From Candidatus Desulfofervidus auxilii (GTDB lineage Bacteria; Desulfobacterota; Desulfofervidia; Desulfofervidales; Desulfofervidaceae): a stretch of 64,000 bases of DNA. A program made the translations under genes and the position numbers. The stretch spans positions 2,282,656-2,346,655 of the forward strand of contig NZ_CP013015.1 in assembly GCF_001577525.1 (NCBI RefSeq). The letters are read 5' to 3'. Below the pieces are notes generated by a model, which searched no databases, was not told where the DNA came from, and saw only the letters and a list, made by a program, of their open reading frames with translations. Shown here one piece after another: positions 24,565-33,788 of the stretch (positions within the stretch are counted from its first letter, which is position 1; each line of letters begins with the position of its first letter).

Positions 24565-25557
24565 TCACCATGCCCTTTTTATTTGATGTAAAACATATGT
24601 TTTTAAAACTTTGTTGGTTACTGAACCTATGGTATTTTTTAAATTGACCAAGGGTATTTCTACTCGTGCCATCTCTTTATGTCCTCCTGCCCGCCCTATT
24701 TCACCAAAGGCTTTTTCAGCTAATCTTCCTGCATGTTTACGATAGTCACTATTTCGGAAAACTATAATTAAGTTATTCTCACATAGACCAGAAACGATAC
24801 TATGTGAATTTTCATATATTCTTAAGAGAAAATCAGCTAAAATAACGCAGACATCAGGTTTTTTTATCTTTCCTAAATAAACAAATATCCTGTGGTGAGC
24901 CAAATCTACCTCCATCACCTCAAATGCCTTTTTAAAGTAAGGAATAAGCTCCAAGCGAAACTCTGAAGTCTCTATCTTACGAACAATTGTTTGGTTGATA
25001 TATTTGAATAAATACCTGAAGGATTGAATGTCCTTTTCTGTCCCTCTAAGGGTGAAATTGTGAGTGTCGGCTTTAATGCCATAAAAAAGGGCAGTGGCTA
25101 AACGAGAAGAAGGTTTAATTCTAGCTGCTCGTATATATTCAGTTAATAATGTAGCCGTCGCTCCATATTCTGGTTCTATATCCACAAATCTTCCAGTAAT
25201 TTCTTTTTTTATAGGGTGGTGGTCGATGATAATATCAAAGGAAATTTTCTCTAGTGTTGGAAAGTGTTGGGGCTGAGAATCAACCAGAGCAAATTTGTTA
25301 TACAGAGAAATATCCACTTTTGCTATAAGCTCAATAGGGATTTTTAACAAGTGAACCATGGTCAAATTGTCAATACGTTCAATCTCACGAATGGAAGCAA
25401 TGGTTATGGTTTTTACTCTTCTCCATAAAATTCTTTTTAAGGCCCAAGCGCTAGAAATAGAATCAGGATCAGGGACTATCAAAATTAATATCTGATCTTC
25501 AGAAGTAATAGTTTCAAAAAGATATTTTACTTTTTCTTTAGCCGACTTAAAAATCAT
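24565..25557 (-). CDS. DHH-family phosphoesterase (NrnA-like)
   Basis: Manganese-dependent phosphoesterase of the DHH/DHHA1 type. The N-terminal catalytic domain has VPDPDSISSA (in place of D-x-D-x-x-G), the core DHH in IIDHHP, and a later aspartate (GIKADTHNF). The C-terminal DHHA1 substrate domain ends with a glycine-rich GGHKEMARVEIP, where GGH is typical. At 330 residues it resembles nanoRNase/pAp phosphatase NrnA. pAp hydrolysis or cyclic-dinucleotide turnover are possible; the substrate is unknown. Confidence 0.8.
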   Translation of the reverse strand: MIFKSAKEKVKYLFETITSEDQILILIVPDPDSISSAWALKRILWRRVKTITIASIREIERIDNLTMVHLLKIPIELIAKVDISLYNKFALVDSQPQHFPTLEKISFDIIIDHHPIKKEITGRFVDIEPEYGATATLLTEYIRAARIKPSSRLATALFYGIKADTHNFTLRGTEKDIQSFRYLFKYINQTIVRKIETSEFRLELIPYFKKAFEVMEVDLAHHRIFVYLGKIKKPDVCVILADFLLRIYENSHSIVSGLCENNLIIVFRNSDYRKHAGRLAEKAFGEIGRAGGHKEMARVEIPLVNLKNTIGSVTNKVLKTYVLHQIKRAW

Positions 25558-25735
25558 ATTTACAAGATAAAGATTTTTTTAAAAAAATCAATCCTAAAAC
25601 CTAACTTTCGCCATCCACAATTATAATCTAACCAAAACTTTGAAAAAAGGGCATATGTGAATTTTGAGTTTACATATTGCAGAAAATATTAAAAAAATGT
25701 TAAAAATGGTAAGTATGATTTAAAGGAGGTTTCAT

Positions 25736-26170
25736 ATGCCTATTGAAATAGAGAAGGAAATAGAGAAAATCCATAAGCAGATCAAGTACTTGATGGATAC
25801 ATTTTCTCAACAAATGATGTCTATACCTACTTTTTTTGAACAAAGATGGATACCTAATATGGATGTGGTTGAAACTGAGCATGAATTGATAGTAATAATA
25901 GATGCAGCAGGGTTAAATAAAAAGGAATTCAACATTACTTTGGAAGGAGATATTCTGAGCATCTTTGGTTTTCGTAAAGAACGTTTTCAGGCTACAAATA
26001 GAAAGTACCATCAGGTAGAAATTCATTATGGTCCTTTTGAAAGAAAATATCGTTTACCTGTCTCTGTTAGAACAGATGCCATATCAGCAACTTATAAAAA
26101 CGGCTTTCTGGAGATTAAGCTTCCTAAAAAGAAAGTAACTATCTCAAAAATAATTGAGACTAAGGAGTAA
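25736..26170 (+). CDS. Small heat-shock protein, Hsp20 family (second copy)
   Basis: A 144-residue alpha-crystallin-domain protein with the core NMDVVETEHELIVIIDAAG and the NGFLEIKLPKK motif. The N-terminal arm is rich in isoleucine, lysine and glutamate. An AAAGGAGG site precedes the ATG. It ends 2 bases before lon, so chaperone and protease are probably co-expressed in heat response. rpoH is at 61885. Confidence 0.92.
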   Translation: MPIEIEKEIEKIHKQIKYLMDTFSQQMMSIPTFFEQRWIPNMDVVETEHELIVIIDAAGLNKKEFNITLEGDILSIFGFRKERFQATNRKYHQVEIHYGPFERKYRLPVSVRTDAISATYKNGFLEIKLPKKKVTISKIIETKE

Positions 26171-26172
26171 CC

Positions 26173-28539
26173 ATGCCAGAAGAAAAGGCCCTTTTCCCAA
26201 CAGGAGAGGTAAAAATACCTCAAGAATTACCCATTCTTCCTTCTCAAGACTTGGTGTTATTTCCCAAAATGGTGTTACCACTTGTAGTAGCAGAACCCAA
26301 GCTAATCCAATTAATAGATGATGCCTTAAGTGGTGATAAGATTATTGGCCTGGTTGTTACCAAAAAAGGAGAAGAAGCCAAAACGCCACCTGAGAATTTA
26401 TATCAAGTGGGCTGTGCAGCCCAGATATTAAAAATGGCCAAAGTTCCAGATGTGGGTGTGCGATTACTGGTGCAGGGTTTAGCCCGAATTGGCATCATGA
26501 ATTATCTTCAAACAGAACCTTATCTTAAGGCCACGGTTGTTCCTCACTATGATGAGATAGAAAAAGATGTGGAGATTGATGCCCTGGTTACTAATATAAG
26601 AGGGCTTTTTCGAAAAGTAGTAGAGCTTTCACCTTATTTACCTTCAGAATTGGGCGTCATGGCTATGAATGTGGATGAGGCTGGTGTCTTGGCAGATATG
26701 GTAACTTCTACCTTAAATATTTCTAAAGAAGATAAACAAAAAATACTTGAAACCTTTGATATAAAAGAGCGGTTAAGGGAGGTAGTTAAGTTTCTTAATA
26801 GAGAAATAGAAGTTTTAGAGTTGGCAAATAAGATTCAAACCCAAGTAAAATCAGATTTGGATAAGGCACAGCGAGAATATTTTTTGCGCCAGCAATTAAA
26901 GGCTATTCAGAAAGAACTTGGGGAAAAAGACGAGCATGAGATAGAAATAGAAGAGCTAAAGGCCAGGATTAAAGAAAAGGGATTGCCAGAAGCCGCCGCT
27001 AAGGAAGCAGAAAAGGAGCTAAATCGGCTTGCACGTATGAATCCTGCCTCACCTGAATATGTAGTGGCCAGAACATACTTGGACTGGGTATTAGAGTTGC
27101 CTTGGAATGAAAGCACTCAGGATAATCTGGATATCAACTCAGCAAGGGGTATTTTGGATAAAGACCATTATGATTTAGATAAGGTAAAAAAACGTATCCT
27201 TGAGTATCTGGCCGTGAGGAAACTCAAACCAGATGCCAAAGGTTCTATTCTTTGTTTTGTTGGTCCTCCTGGGACAGGCAAGACTTCATTGGGTAGGTCC
27301 ATTGCTACGGCCTTAGGTAGGAAGTTTGTGCGTATTTCCCTAGGAGGGATAAGAGATGAGGCAGAAATTCGAGGACATCGTCGGACATATGTGGGGGCAT
27401 TGCCAGGAAAGATTATTCAAGGAATGAAAAAGGCAGGTTCAAATAATCCTGTGTTTATGCTTGACGAGATAGATAAGATTGGGGCAGACTTTCGGGGTGA
27501 CCCAGCGGCTGCCCTTTTAGAAGTCCTTGACCCCGAACAAAACTATGCCTTTGTTGACCATTACTTAGGAGTTGAGTTTGACCTTTCTAAGGTAATGTTT
27601 ATTACCACTGCCAATATTTTAGATACCATTCCTCCGCCTTTGCGTGATCGTATGGAGATTTTAGAATTACCTGGCTATACTGTGCAGGAAAAAGTCAAAA
27701 TCGCAGAGAAATACCTCATTCCACGGCAGTTAGATGCCCATGGGTTAAATGAAAACTATATTAAATTTGAAAAGGAAGCTATTAAAAAAATTATTCTTGA
27801 CTATACTAGGGAAGCAGGATTGCGGAATTTGGAAAGAGAGATTGCTAGTATTTGCCGACAGGTGGCAGTGAAGATAGCAGAAGGTAAAGAAGAATTGACT
27901 GTTATTACTGCTGAAAATCTAGCTGATTTTCTGGGACCACCACGTTTTTATCGTGAGGTGGCTGAAAGGGTAACAGAGCCTGGTGTAGCTACGGGACTGG
28001 CTTGGACACCCACTGGAGGTGAAATCATCTTCGTAGAAGCCACAAAGATGGCAGGGAAAAAATCACTGGTTTTAACAGGTCATTTAGGGGAAATAATGAA
28101 AGAATCTGCTGAAACTGCCTTAAGTTATATCCGTTCTAAGGCTCAGCAGTTTGGCATTTCTGAAGACTTTTATGAGCATAATGACATTCACATTCATATT
28201 CCTGCTGGAGCCATTCCCAAAGATGGGCCTTCAGCTGGTGTGGCTATTTGCACTGCCTTAGTCTCTCTATTCAAAAACAAGCCAGTGAGAAGCGACCTAG
28301 CAATGACTGGTGAGATTACTTTAAGAGGATTAGTACTTCCTGTGGGTGGCATTAAAGAAAAAGTCTTAGCTGCCCATCTAGCAGGAATAAAATATGTAGC
28401 GTTACCGAAAAAAAATGAAAATGATTTAACAGAAGTCCCTAAAGAGGTAAAAGAGGATATAAAGTTTTTATTTATAGAGAAAATAGAAGAAGTAATAAAC
28501 TTTGCCTTAAAAGAAGATGTTCCATCAGATAAAAGTTAA
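26173..28539 (+). CDS. lon: ATP-dependent Lon protease
   Basis: Degrades damaged and regulatory proteins. The layout is N-terminal LON substrate domain (residues about 15-205), coiled coil, AAA+ module with Walker A GPPGTGKTS and Walker B PVFMLDEIDK, and the Ser-Lys protease domain. The catalytic serine is in PKDGPSAGVA and the lysine in GGIKEKVLAA. At 788 residues it is the standard LonA soluble form. Upstream coupling to hsp20 fits heat-shock control. Confidence 0.97.
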   Translation: MPEEKALFPTGEVKIPQELPILPSQDLVLFPKMVLPLVVAEPKLIQLIDDALSGDKIIGLVVTKKGEEAKTPPENLYQVGCAAQILKMAKVPDVGVRLLVQGLARIGIMNYLQTEPYLKATVVPHYDEIEKDVEIDALVTNIRGLFRKVVELSPYLPSELGVMAMNVDEAGVLADMVTSTLNISKEDKQKILETFDIKERLREVVKFLNREIEVLELANKIQTQVKSDLDKAQREYFLRQQLKAIQKELGEKDEHEIEIEELKARIKEKGLPEAAAKEAEKELNRLARMNPASPEYVVARTYLDWVLELPWNESTQDNLDINSARGILDKDHYDLDKVKKRILEYLAVRKLKPDAKGSILCFVGPPGTGKTSLGRSIATALGRKFVRISLGGIRDEAEIRGHRRTYVGALPGKIIQGMKKAGSNNPVFMLDEIDKIGADFRGDPAAALLEVLDPEQNYAFVDHYLGVEFDLSKVMFITTANILDTIPPPLRDRMEILELPGYTVQEKVKIAEKYLIPRQLDAHGLNENYIKFEKEAIKKIILDYTREAGLRNLEREIASICRQVAVKIAEGKEELTVITAENLADFLGPPRFYREVAERVTEPGVATGLAWTPTGGEIIFVEATKMAGKKSLVLTGHLGEIMKESAETALSYIRSKAQQFGISEDFYEHNDIHIHIPAGAIPKDGPSAGVAICTALVSLFKNKPVRSDLAMTGEITLRGLVLPVGGIKEKVLAAHLAGIKYVALPKKNENDLTEVPKEVKEDIKFLFIEKIEEVINFALKEDVPSDKS

Positions 28540-29446
28540 AAATAAAAAACAAGGTCTAATAGACCTTCACACTCATTCTACTGCCTCTGATGGTTCCTTT
28601 AAACCCAGAGAAATAGTGCTTCTGGCGAAAAAAATAGGATTAAGGGCTGTTGCCCTTACTGACCATGATACCGTAAAAGGCCTAGATGAATTTATGCAAG
28701 CAGGAACAGAAAATAAGTTAGAGACAGTCCCAGGGGTTGAGCTCAGTGCACATTTTGAAAAGGGGACACTCCATATTTTAGGTTATTTTTTAGATTATAA
28801 AAACCCGACCCTAATTACAAAATTAAAAAAATTTCAACAAGTTAGAGCTGAACGCAATCCCAAGATTATTAAAAAACTACAGGCTTTAAATATTCCTATT
28901 ACCTATGAAGAAGTAATTGCTATTTCTGGAGGTGGTCAGATTGGTCGTCCTCATATTGCCAAAGTGCTTTTAGATAAAGGAATTGTAAACACATTTGATG
29001 AGGCCTTTCAAAGATTTTTGAAAAAAGGTGGCCCTGCTTATGTAGAAAAGGAATATATCTCGCCAAAGGAATGCATAGAAATCATTCTTGAGGTAGGCGG
29101 CTTGCCCGTGCTTGCCCATCCTTTTACTTTACATTTAGAAAATAGAGAATTAGAGGTCTTTGTTAAAAAATTAAAAACATGGGGGTTGGAAGGAATAGAA
29201 ATCTATTATACCGAACACACCCAAGAGCAAATTAACTTTTATCTTTATCTTGCCCAACGATTTAATCTGTGTATTACTGGAGGCTCTGACTTTCATGGTG
29301 AACAAAAAAAGGAAATAAAATTGGGTTTTGGTTATGGAAATCTTAGGATACCATATAGTTTGCTAGAAAAACTTAAGGAGGTTTACTATGCAAAATACAG
29401 AGACCGTTTTATCAGAAATCAAAAAACAAGAACAAAATCTCTATGA
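28517..29446 (+). CDS. PHP-domain phosphoesterase
   Basis: Metal-dependent phosphoesterase with the four PHP motifs: DLHTHSTASDG, ALTDHDTVKG, a later H in VLAHPF and GGSDFHG. At 309 residues it resembles the YciV/RNase AM family, which removes phosphates from 3',5'-nucleoside bisphosphates or degrades short RNA 5' ends. The start overlaps the lon 3' end by 23 bases. The substrate is inferred by family only. Confidence 0.85.
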   Translation: MFHQIKVKNKKQGLIDLHTHSTASDGSFKPREIVLLAKKIGLRAVALTDHDTVKGLDEFMQAGTENKLETVPGVELSAHFEKGTLHILGYFLDYKNPTLITKLKKFQQVRAERNPKIIKKLQALNIPITYEEVIAISGGGQIGRPHIAKVLLDKGIVNTFDEAFQRFLKKGGPAYVEKEYISPKECIEIILEVGGLPVLAHPFTLHLENRELEVFVKKLKTWGLEGIEIYYTEHTQEQINFYLYLAQRFNLCITGGSDFHGEQKKEIKLGFGYGNLRIPYSLLEKLKEVYYAKYRDRFIRNQKTRTKSL

Positions 29447-29903
29447 CTTTTACCTAGAGGCCAAGAAAAAAATTTTACATCCTGTTTGTCAAAAGGTATT
29501 TGCTACTCTGAGTAAAGAACACCAAAAACACCTTGAAAGAATAAAAGAAATCCTCTCCCATGCAAAAAAGGGAAAAAGCTGGCTGGTAGATAGATGGCTT
29601 TGGGATGTGGGACAAGGAATTTCCAACCCTTTAACCCAAATGTCTGAATTCTCAGAAATGCCTCTTTGTACTACAGAAGAATTAAGATGGCTCAATTCAG
29701 CCATGGAAAAGGAAGAAGATTTTTTTAATTTCTTGGATGAACAAGTAAGAAAGAGCTCACAACCTCTTATTAAGCGGTTTTATTTGAGCCTTGCTTATGA
29801 AACTAGAGGTTATTACCTGCTTTTGTTAGATACCAAAGATTGTATCACCCATCCTGATTATTGGCAACAACCCCTTCAACCGGTGCTTGTTGATGGTATA
29901 TAA
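29388..29903 (+). CDS. Ferritin-like/rubrerythrin-type domain protein
   Basis: A 171-residue helical protein. ETVLSEIKKQEQNLYDFY and KEHQKHLERI give the E...ExxH-type ligands of a di-iron four-helix bundle. A second half (KEEDFFNFLDEQ, ETRGYY) supplies further acidic residues. There is no rubredoxin CxxC domain, so it is not a full rubrerythrin. An AAGGAGG site fixes the start inside the 3' end of the PHP gene. An oxidative-stress role is a guess. Confidence 0.65.
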   Translation: MQNTETVLSEIKKQEQNLYDFYLEAKKKILHPVCQKVFATLSKEHQKHLERIKEILSHAKKGKSWLVDRWLWDVGQGISNPLTQMSEFSEMPLCTTEELRWLNSAMEKEEDFFNFLDEQVRKSSQPLIKRFYLSLAYETRGYYLLLLDTKDCITHPDYWQQPLQPVLVDGI

Positions 29904-30459
29904 ATTGTTGGCCATATATGGTAGTCCAAGAGTGGGCGGTAACTCAGATTTGCTTTTAGACAGCTTTGTAGCTGGAGTAAAATCACCAAATTGGGAGATA
30001 ACTCGCCTTTATGTGCGTGAGCTTAATATACTTCCTTGTATAGCTTGTGGAGAGTGTGATAAAAAAGGAGAATGTCCTATAAAAGACGATATGCAAGCAA
30101 TCTATCCCTTACTTTCACAAACAGATGCAATGATAGTAGCCACCCCTGTATATTTTTATAATGTTCCTGCCCAATTAAAGGCCCTAATTGACCGTTGCCA
30201 ACTCCTTTGGTATAAAAATAAAGGGAAAAGACCTGTTTTATTCAAACCAGGCTATTTGATTACCATAGGTGGCAGACAAGAGAAAAGTATCTTTGAGGGA
30301 ATTTTTCTTACCATTAAGTCTTTTTTCTTGACTTTAGGAGTGAGACTTAAGGCTAGTTGGACTTATGCTGGTATTGACAACCTAGGCACTATCAAAAAAC
30401 ATCCTACTGCCTTAAGAGAGGTTTATCAAGCAGGTAAGAAATTATGCCAGAAGTCATAG
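29893..30459 (+). CDS. NADPH-dependent FMN reductase family flavoprotein
   Basis: Flavodoxin-like fold of about 188 residues with the FMN-binding loop YGSPRVGGNSD at the N-terminus and TPVYFYNVPAQLK, as in iron-sulfur flavoproteins and NAD(P)H oxidoreductases. A compact cysteine motif (CIACGECDKKGECP) could hold an iron-sulfur cluster, as in archaeal iron-sulfur flavoprotein. ATG 29893 is preferred over the TTG codons just before it. It overlaps both neighbours. Confidence 0.82.
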   Translation: MVYKLLAIYGSPRVGGNSDLLLDSFVAGVKSPNWEITRLYVRELNILPCIACGECDKKGECPIKDDMQAIYPLLSQTDAMIVATPVYFYNVPAQLKALIDRCQLLWYKNKGKRPVLFKPGYLITIGGRQEKSIFEGIFLTIKSFFLTLGVRLKASWTYAGIDNLGTIKKHPTALREVYQAGKKLCQKS

Positions 30460-31202
30460 TGATTGGTTCAGGTACCGGAGTACCTTCTTTAAATAGGGCA
30501 TCCCCTGCCATCTTGTTAAAGACTAAAAATACTTTTGTCCTTTTAGACAGTGGACCTGGCACCCTTAGACAATTGTTAAAGGTCAATATTACCTTTTCTC
30601 AGTTGGATTTAATTCTTTATACCCATTTCCATCCTGACCATATAACTGATTTAATCCACTTTCTTTTTGCCTCTAAATATACCCCAGGTTTTCAACGAAA
30701 AACACCTGTTTTTATCTGGGGACCGCCAGGGTTTCTGGAATTCTATAATAAATTAAAACAGGCATTTGGCTCATGGATTGAAGTATCAAAGGATAAAATT
30801 ACTCTAGCTGAAATTCCTCCAGGTTCTCTATGGGCCTATGAAGATATTTACATTCAGCCCTTTTCTACTTTTCATACTCCACATAGTCAAGGATATTGCT
30901 TGCACACAGAGGGGAAAAAGATTGCCTATACAGGTGATACTGACTTTGACCTATCTCTTGTAGATGCTGTTAAAGATGCAGATTTATTAATCTGTGAGGC
31001 TTCCTTTCCTGCTTCTCAAAAAGTGGAAGGTCACCTTACACCTACCTTAGCGGGAGAGTTGGCTAGAAAAGCAAATGCAAAGTGTCTCCTTTTAACTCAT
31101 TTTTATCCTGAATGTGATGCTATAGATATCGGAGCTGAATGCAGGCAATCTTTTACTGGCCCTCTCTATCTAGCTCAAGACTTAATGCATATAGAATTAT
31201 AA
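30444..31202 (+). CDS. Metallo-beta-lactamase-fold hydrolase (RNase Z-like)
   Basis: A 252-residue MBL-fold protein with the metal motif HFHPDH in YTHFHPDHITD, further ligands in YTGDTDFD and LTHFYP, and the GTGVPS start typical of RNase Z/ElaC relatives. It lacks a clear RNase Z exosite arm, so it may be a general MBL hydrolase rather than the tRNA 3'-processing enzyme. It ends convergent with the PAP2 gene. Confidence 0.8.
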   Translation: MPEVIVIGSGTGVPSLNRASPAILLKTKNTFVLLDSGPGTLRQLLKVNITFSQLDLILYTHFHPDHITDLIHFLFASKYTPGFQRKTPVFIWGPPGFLEFYNKLKQAFGSWIEVSKDKITLAEIPPGSLWAYEDIYIQPFSTFHTPHSQGYCLHTEGKKIAYTGDTDFDLSLVDAVKDADLLICEASFPASQKVEGHLTPTLAGELARKANAKCLLLTHFYPECDAIDIGAECRQSFTGPLYLAQDLMHIEL

Positions 31203-31210
31203 GAATACCA

Positions 31211-32251
31211 TCATGCTTTTTTTACTAACATATACATTAAGTAAACAATAATCATCCCGGCAACATCATCAATCAAGTAGTGATAGCCTAAAATCAAACT
31301 GCCTATAATAATAAAACAGAGAAAGAAAAAGGAAATCGCTATGAGCCATCTTTTGCCGAAATCACGCGAGAGTAAAAATAATTGAAGGGCATAACCTACA
31401 TGGAAACTAGGGAAGGCAGCAATAGGAGTAATGGCCTTTCCTTTCAAGAAAGTGAAGACTTCTGCTCCTTTAGTGAGAAATAAGGTTTGTTGGTTAAGAC
31501 AATGAAGATGGTATTTCCAGCTAATGAGTGCATCAGGCAAGTAATTAAAATAATCCTTAGCTACATAAATAGGTGAAACTGCTGGGAAAAGATAATGTAA
31601 CACGCCTCCTACCATCAGAGAAAGTCCGTAAACGCCAAATAATCTTTTTCTGAATGTTTCATTCCCAGAAATTAATCCAAAAAGGAAAAGCCAGTGAGCT
31701 GCTCCCCAACCAGGAACATATATAAAATCTAAAAAACGATATACCCAAGCTGGTAAGCTAGAAAAAACAGGTTGCATTAAAGACCAAAAAGGAGTTTCCC
31801 ACTTCCATAAAGGAAGATGATGATTATGAACACTCCCAAATAGCTTGAGAGTAAAATAGGTCTGGATAATGAATAAAAAAGGGACAGCCCATTTGAACCA
31901 GTTAATAATAAGATTTTTCTTCCATTGTCTGGGGAGGGGGAAAATTGTTTCTTCTTTGTATCTTTTTTTGAGAAAATATTCTATAATTGCCAGCAGGGAA
32001 ACAATAATCAGCGATCTTTTAAGCCAAGAGCTTCTTATAATGAGCTGGAACAGATAGCAATGAAGTTCCATATGTAGATAATATTGGCCTAAAAGGGTTC
32101 CCCGACTGATTTCAAAAAAGGCAAAGAGAAGGTTAGACAGAAGATATATGTAAAAAATAGATAAAATAGGCTCTTTAAACCAGTTTTCTAGTTGGATAGG
32201 TTTGGAGGAAATTAATGTCTTTGTCTCGGTAGATATTTTTAGTTTTTCCAT
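31211..32251 (-). CDS. PAP2-superfamily membrane phosphatase/phosphotransferase
   Basis: Multi-pass membrane protein of 346 residues. The C-terminal PAP2 motifs are FPSFHVGYAL (motif with catalytic histidine) and GYHYLIDDVAG. The size and the spread of helices resemble the inositolphosphotransferase (Aur1/Ipt1-like) branch. It probably acts on polyisoprenyl or phospholipid phosphates at the outer face of the inner membrane. It overlaps thiL by 13 bases. Confidence 0.75.
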   Translation of the reverse strand: MEKLKISTETKTLISSKPIQLENWFKEPILSIFYIYLLSNLLFAFFEISRGTLLGQYYLHMELHCYLFQLIIRSSWLKRSLIIVSLLAIIEYFLKKRYKEETIFPLPRQWKKNLIINWFKWAVPFLFIIQTYFTLKLFGSVHNHHLPLWKWETPFWSLMQPVFSSLPAWVYRFLDFIYVPGWGAAHWLFLFGLISGNETFRKRLFGVYGLSLMVGGVLHYLFPAVSPIYVAKDYFNYLPDALISWKYHLHCLNQQTLFLTKGAEVFTFLKGKAITPIAAFPSFHVGYALQLFLLSRDFGKRWLIAISFFFLCFIIIGSLILGYHYLIDDVAGMIIVYLMYMLVKKA

Positions 32252-33246
32252 ACCCTCTTATCCTTAAAATGGCTAAATCCTTTCTGGCTGATGTCTTCTT
32301 TTTGTCCATTAGAAATTAAATAAACTTTGTTCCCTTTAGTTATTTCACCAATAATAAAAATATCTTTTTTTAATTTTTTTTGAATATCTTTTTTTAATCC
32401 TTCTACTTCTGATGCAGGAACAGTAAACAAAAGGCAATAATCTTCTCCTCCACTTAACACCCACTGAAGGAGGTTTATCTTGAACCTTTTAGCTGCTTCC
32501 TTACAAGCAGGCGATATAGGTAATTTTTCTTGATAAATTTCTGCCCCCACTCCACTTTCCAGACAAATCCAGGTTAAGTCAGAAGCAATGCCGTCAGATA
32601 CATCTATCATGGCATGGACAAGACCTGTCTGGGCTAGATATTGACCCAAAGAAACCTCAGGTTTGGGAAAAAGTTGGGCATTAATAAGAGAGGAAAAAAT
32701 AGTGTCTTCAACATTATAACCTCTTTCTAATAAAGCAAGCCCTGCAGCTGCATTGCCTAGATAATTACTTACACAGATTATGTCTCCTACCTTAGCTTTG
32801 GACCGAAAGATTATTTGTCCTTTGGGAGCTGTTCCTAAGAGAGAAATGTTTATAACAGTCTTTTCTGATTCTACGGTATCTCCTCCAATTAAAGCTAGCT
32901 TATATTCTTGGGCAGTTTTTTTTAAACTTTGTAAGAATTCCTGTAGTTTGTTTTTAGAAAATTCTTTAGGAAAACCAATAGAAATAGTAAAACACAATGG
33001 CTTGCCTCCCATAGCAGCAATATCACTTATATTTACTGCTAGGGCCTTATAAGCAAGAGCAAAAGGTGACATCCATTCCCAACGAAAATGTGTGTTTTCT
33101 ATAAATAAATCAGTAGTCCAAAGTAAATAAACATCTCCAAATTTTAATACCGCTGCATCATCCTCTATGCCCTTTTTTATAAATGGATAAAAAGGCAAGT
33201 TTTGTGCTACTGTTTTGAAAAGTTGAATAATATCTTTTTCTTCCAT
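32239..33246 (-). CDS. thiL: Thiamine-monophosphate kinase
   Basis: ATP-dependent kinase making thiamine diphosphate, the final step of cofactor synthesis. The family markers are GIEDDAAVL near residues 25-33, WTTDLFIENTHF, GGDTVESE and SGGEDYCLLFT. Length 335 is normal. The start codon lies just a few bases after the U-tract of the sat-operon terminator and has no clear ribosome site, so expression may be leaderless or by read-through. Confidence 0.93.
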   Translation of the reverse strand: MEEKDIIQLFKTVAQNLPFYPFIKKGIEDDAAVLKFGDVYLLWTTDLFIENTHFRWEWMSPFALAYKALAVNISDIAAMGGKPLCFTISIGFPKEFSKNKLQEFLQSLKKTAQEYKLALIGGDTVESEKTVINISLLGTAPKGQIIFRSKAKVGDIICVSNYLGNAAAGLALLERGYNVEDTIFSSLINAQLFPKPEVSLGQYLAQTGLVHAMIDVSDGIASDLTWICLESGVGAEIYQEKLPISPACKEAAKRFKINLLQWVLSGGEDYCLLFTVPASEVEGLKKDIQKKLKKDIFIIGEITKGNKVYLISNGQKEDISQKGFSHFKDKRVWKN

Positions 33247-33247
33247 A

Positions 33248-33279
33248 ATAAAAAAGCCGTCTGTGGAACACAGACGGCT
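33248..33279 (-). terminator. Rho-independent terminator of the sat transcript
   Basis: AGCCGTCTGTG (33255-33265) and CACAGACGGCT (33269-33279) form a perfect 11-bp stem with a 3-nt loop. On the minus strand it is followed by TTTTTTATTATGG; the ATG is the thiL start. Confidence 0.92.
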
Positions 33280-33366
33280 GCTTTTAAAATTTAGTTTCTA
33301 TTCAGCGTCTTTCCCAGGAAATTGTTCTCTTTTCAAGAATTTCTCCTCACGTTCAAATCTTAAACA

Positions 33367-33765
33367 TTAAGGTTTTTGGTATGGACTTTTTTGAAGCTCT
33401 TCTATATCAGAAATATCTATATCAGGAACAGGTAGAGCCTCAGATTCCTTTGCTGCTGCCTCTTTTATTTCATCAGTTCGGGATATAACTGCATCTAAAG
33501 CCTCCTTACCCATAGACTTGTGTTTTGCAATTTCTTCAAAAAGCACTCTATTGAAGGCTACAGGTACGTCTGTAATTGCTCCTCTAGAATCAATTCTGGC
33601 CGCAGTAAATGCTTCCATTATTTTTTTCTCAACTTCTTCAGGAATTTCTACATTAATAGCCTTTAAAGTACCTCCAAATAAATTCACAATTTTTTCTTCA
33701 ACCTCCGTCCCCTTTATTGCATTTAGCCTTTTATCATCCAAAAGAATAACTATAAAATGAGCCAT
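33367..33765 (-). CDS. Unknown protein in the sat operon
   Basis: A 132-residue soluble, acidic protein (MAHFIVILLDDKRLNAIKG... ending LQKSPYQKP) with no membrane segment or known motif. It starts 23 bases after the sat stop and is followed by the operon terminator, so it is probably co-transcribed with ATP sulfurylase. A role linked to sulfate activation is only an inference from position. Confidence 0.7.
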   Translation of the reverse strand: MAHFIVILLDDKRLNAIKGTEVEEKIVNLFGGTLKAINVEIPEEVEKKIMEAFTAARIDSRGAITDVPVAFNRVLFEEIAKHKSMGKEALDAVISRTDEIKEAAAKESEALPVPDIDISDIEELQKSPYQKP

Positions 33766-33788
33766 TTTTTTCCTCCTAATTAAATTTT

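Noticed and set aside
33247-33366. A TPP riboswitch before thiL
   Set aside because: No THI-box sequence (CTGAGA/ACYTGA) is visible; the only structure is the terminator hairpin.
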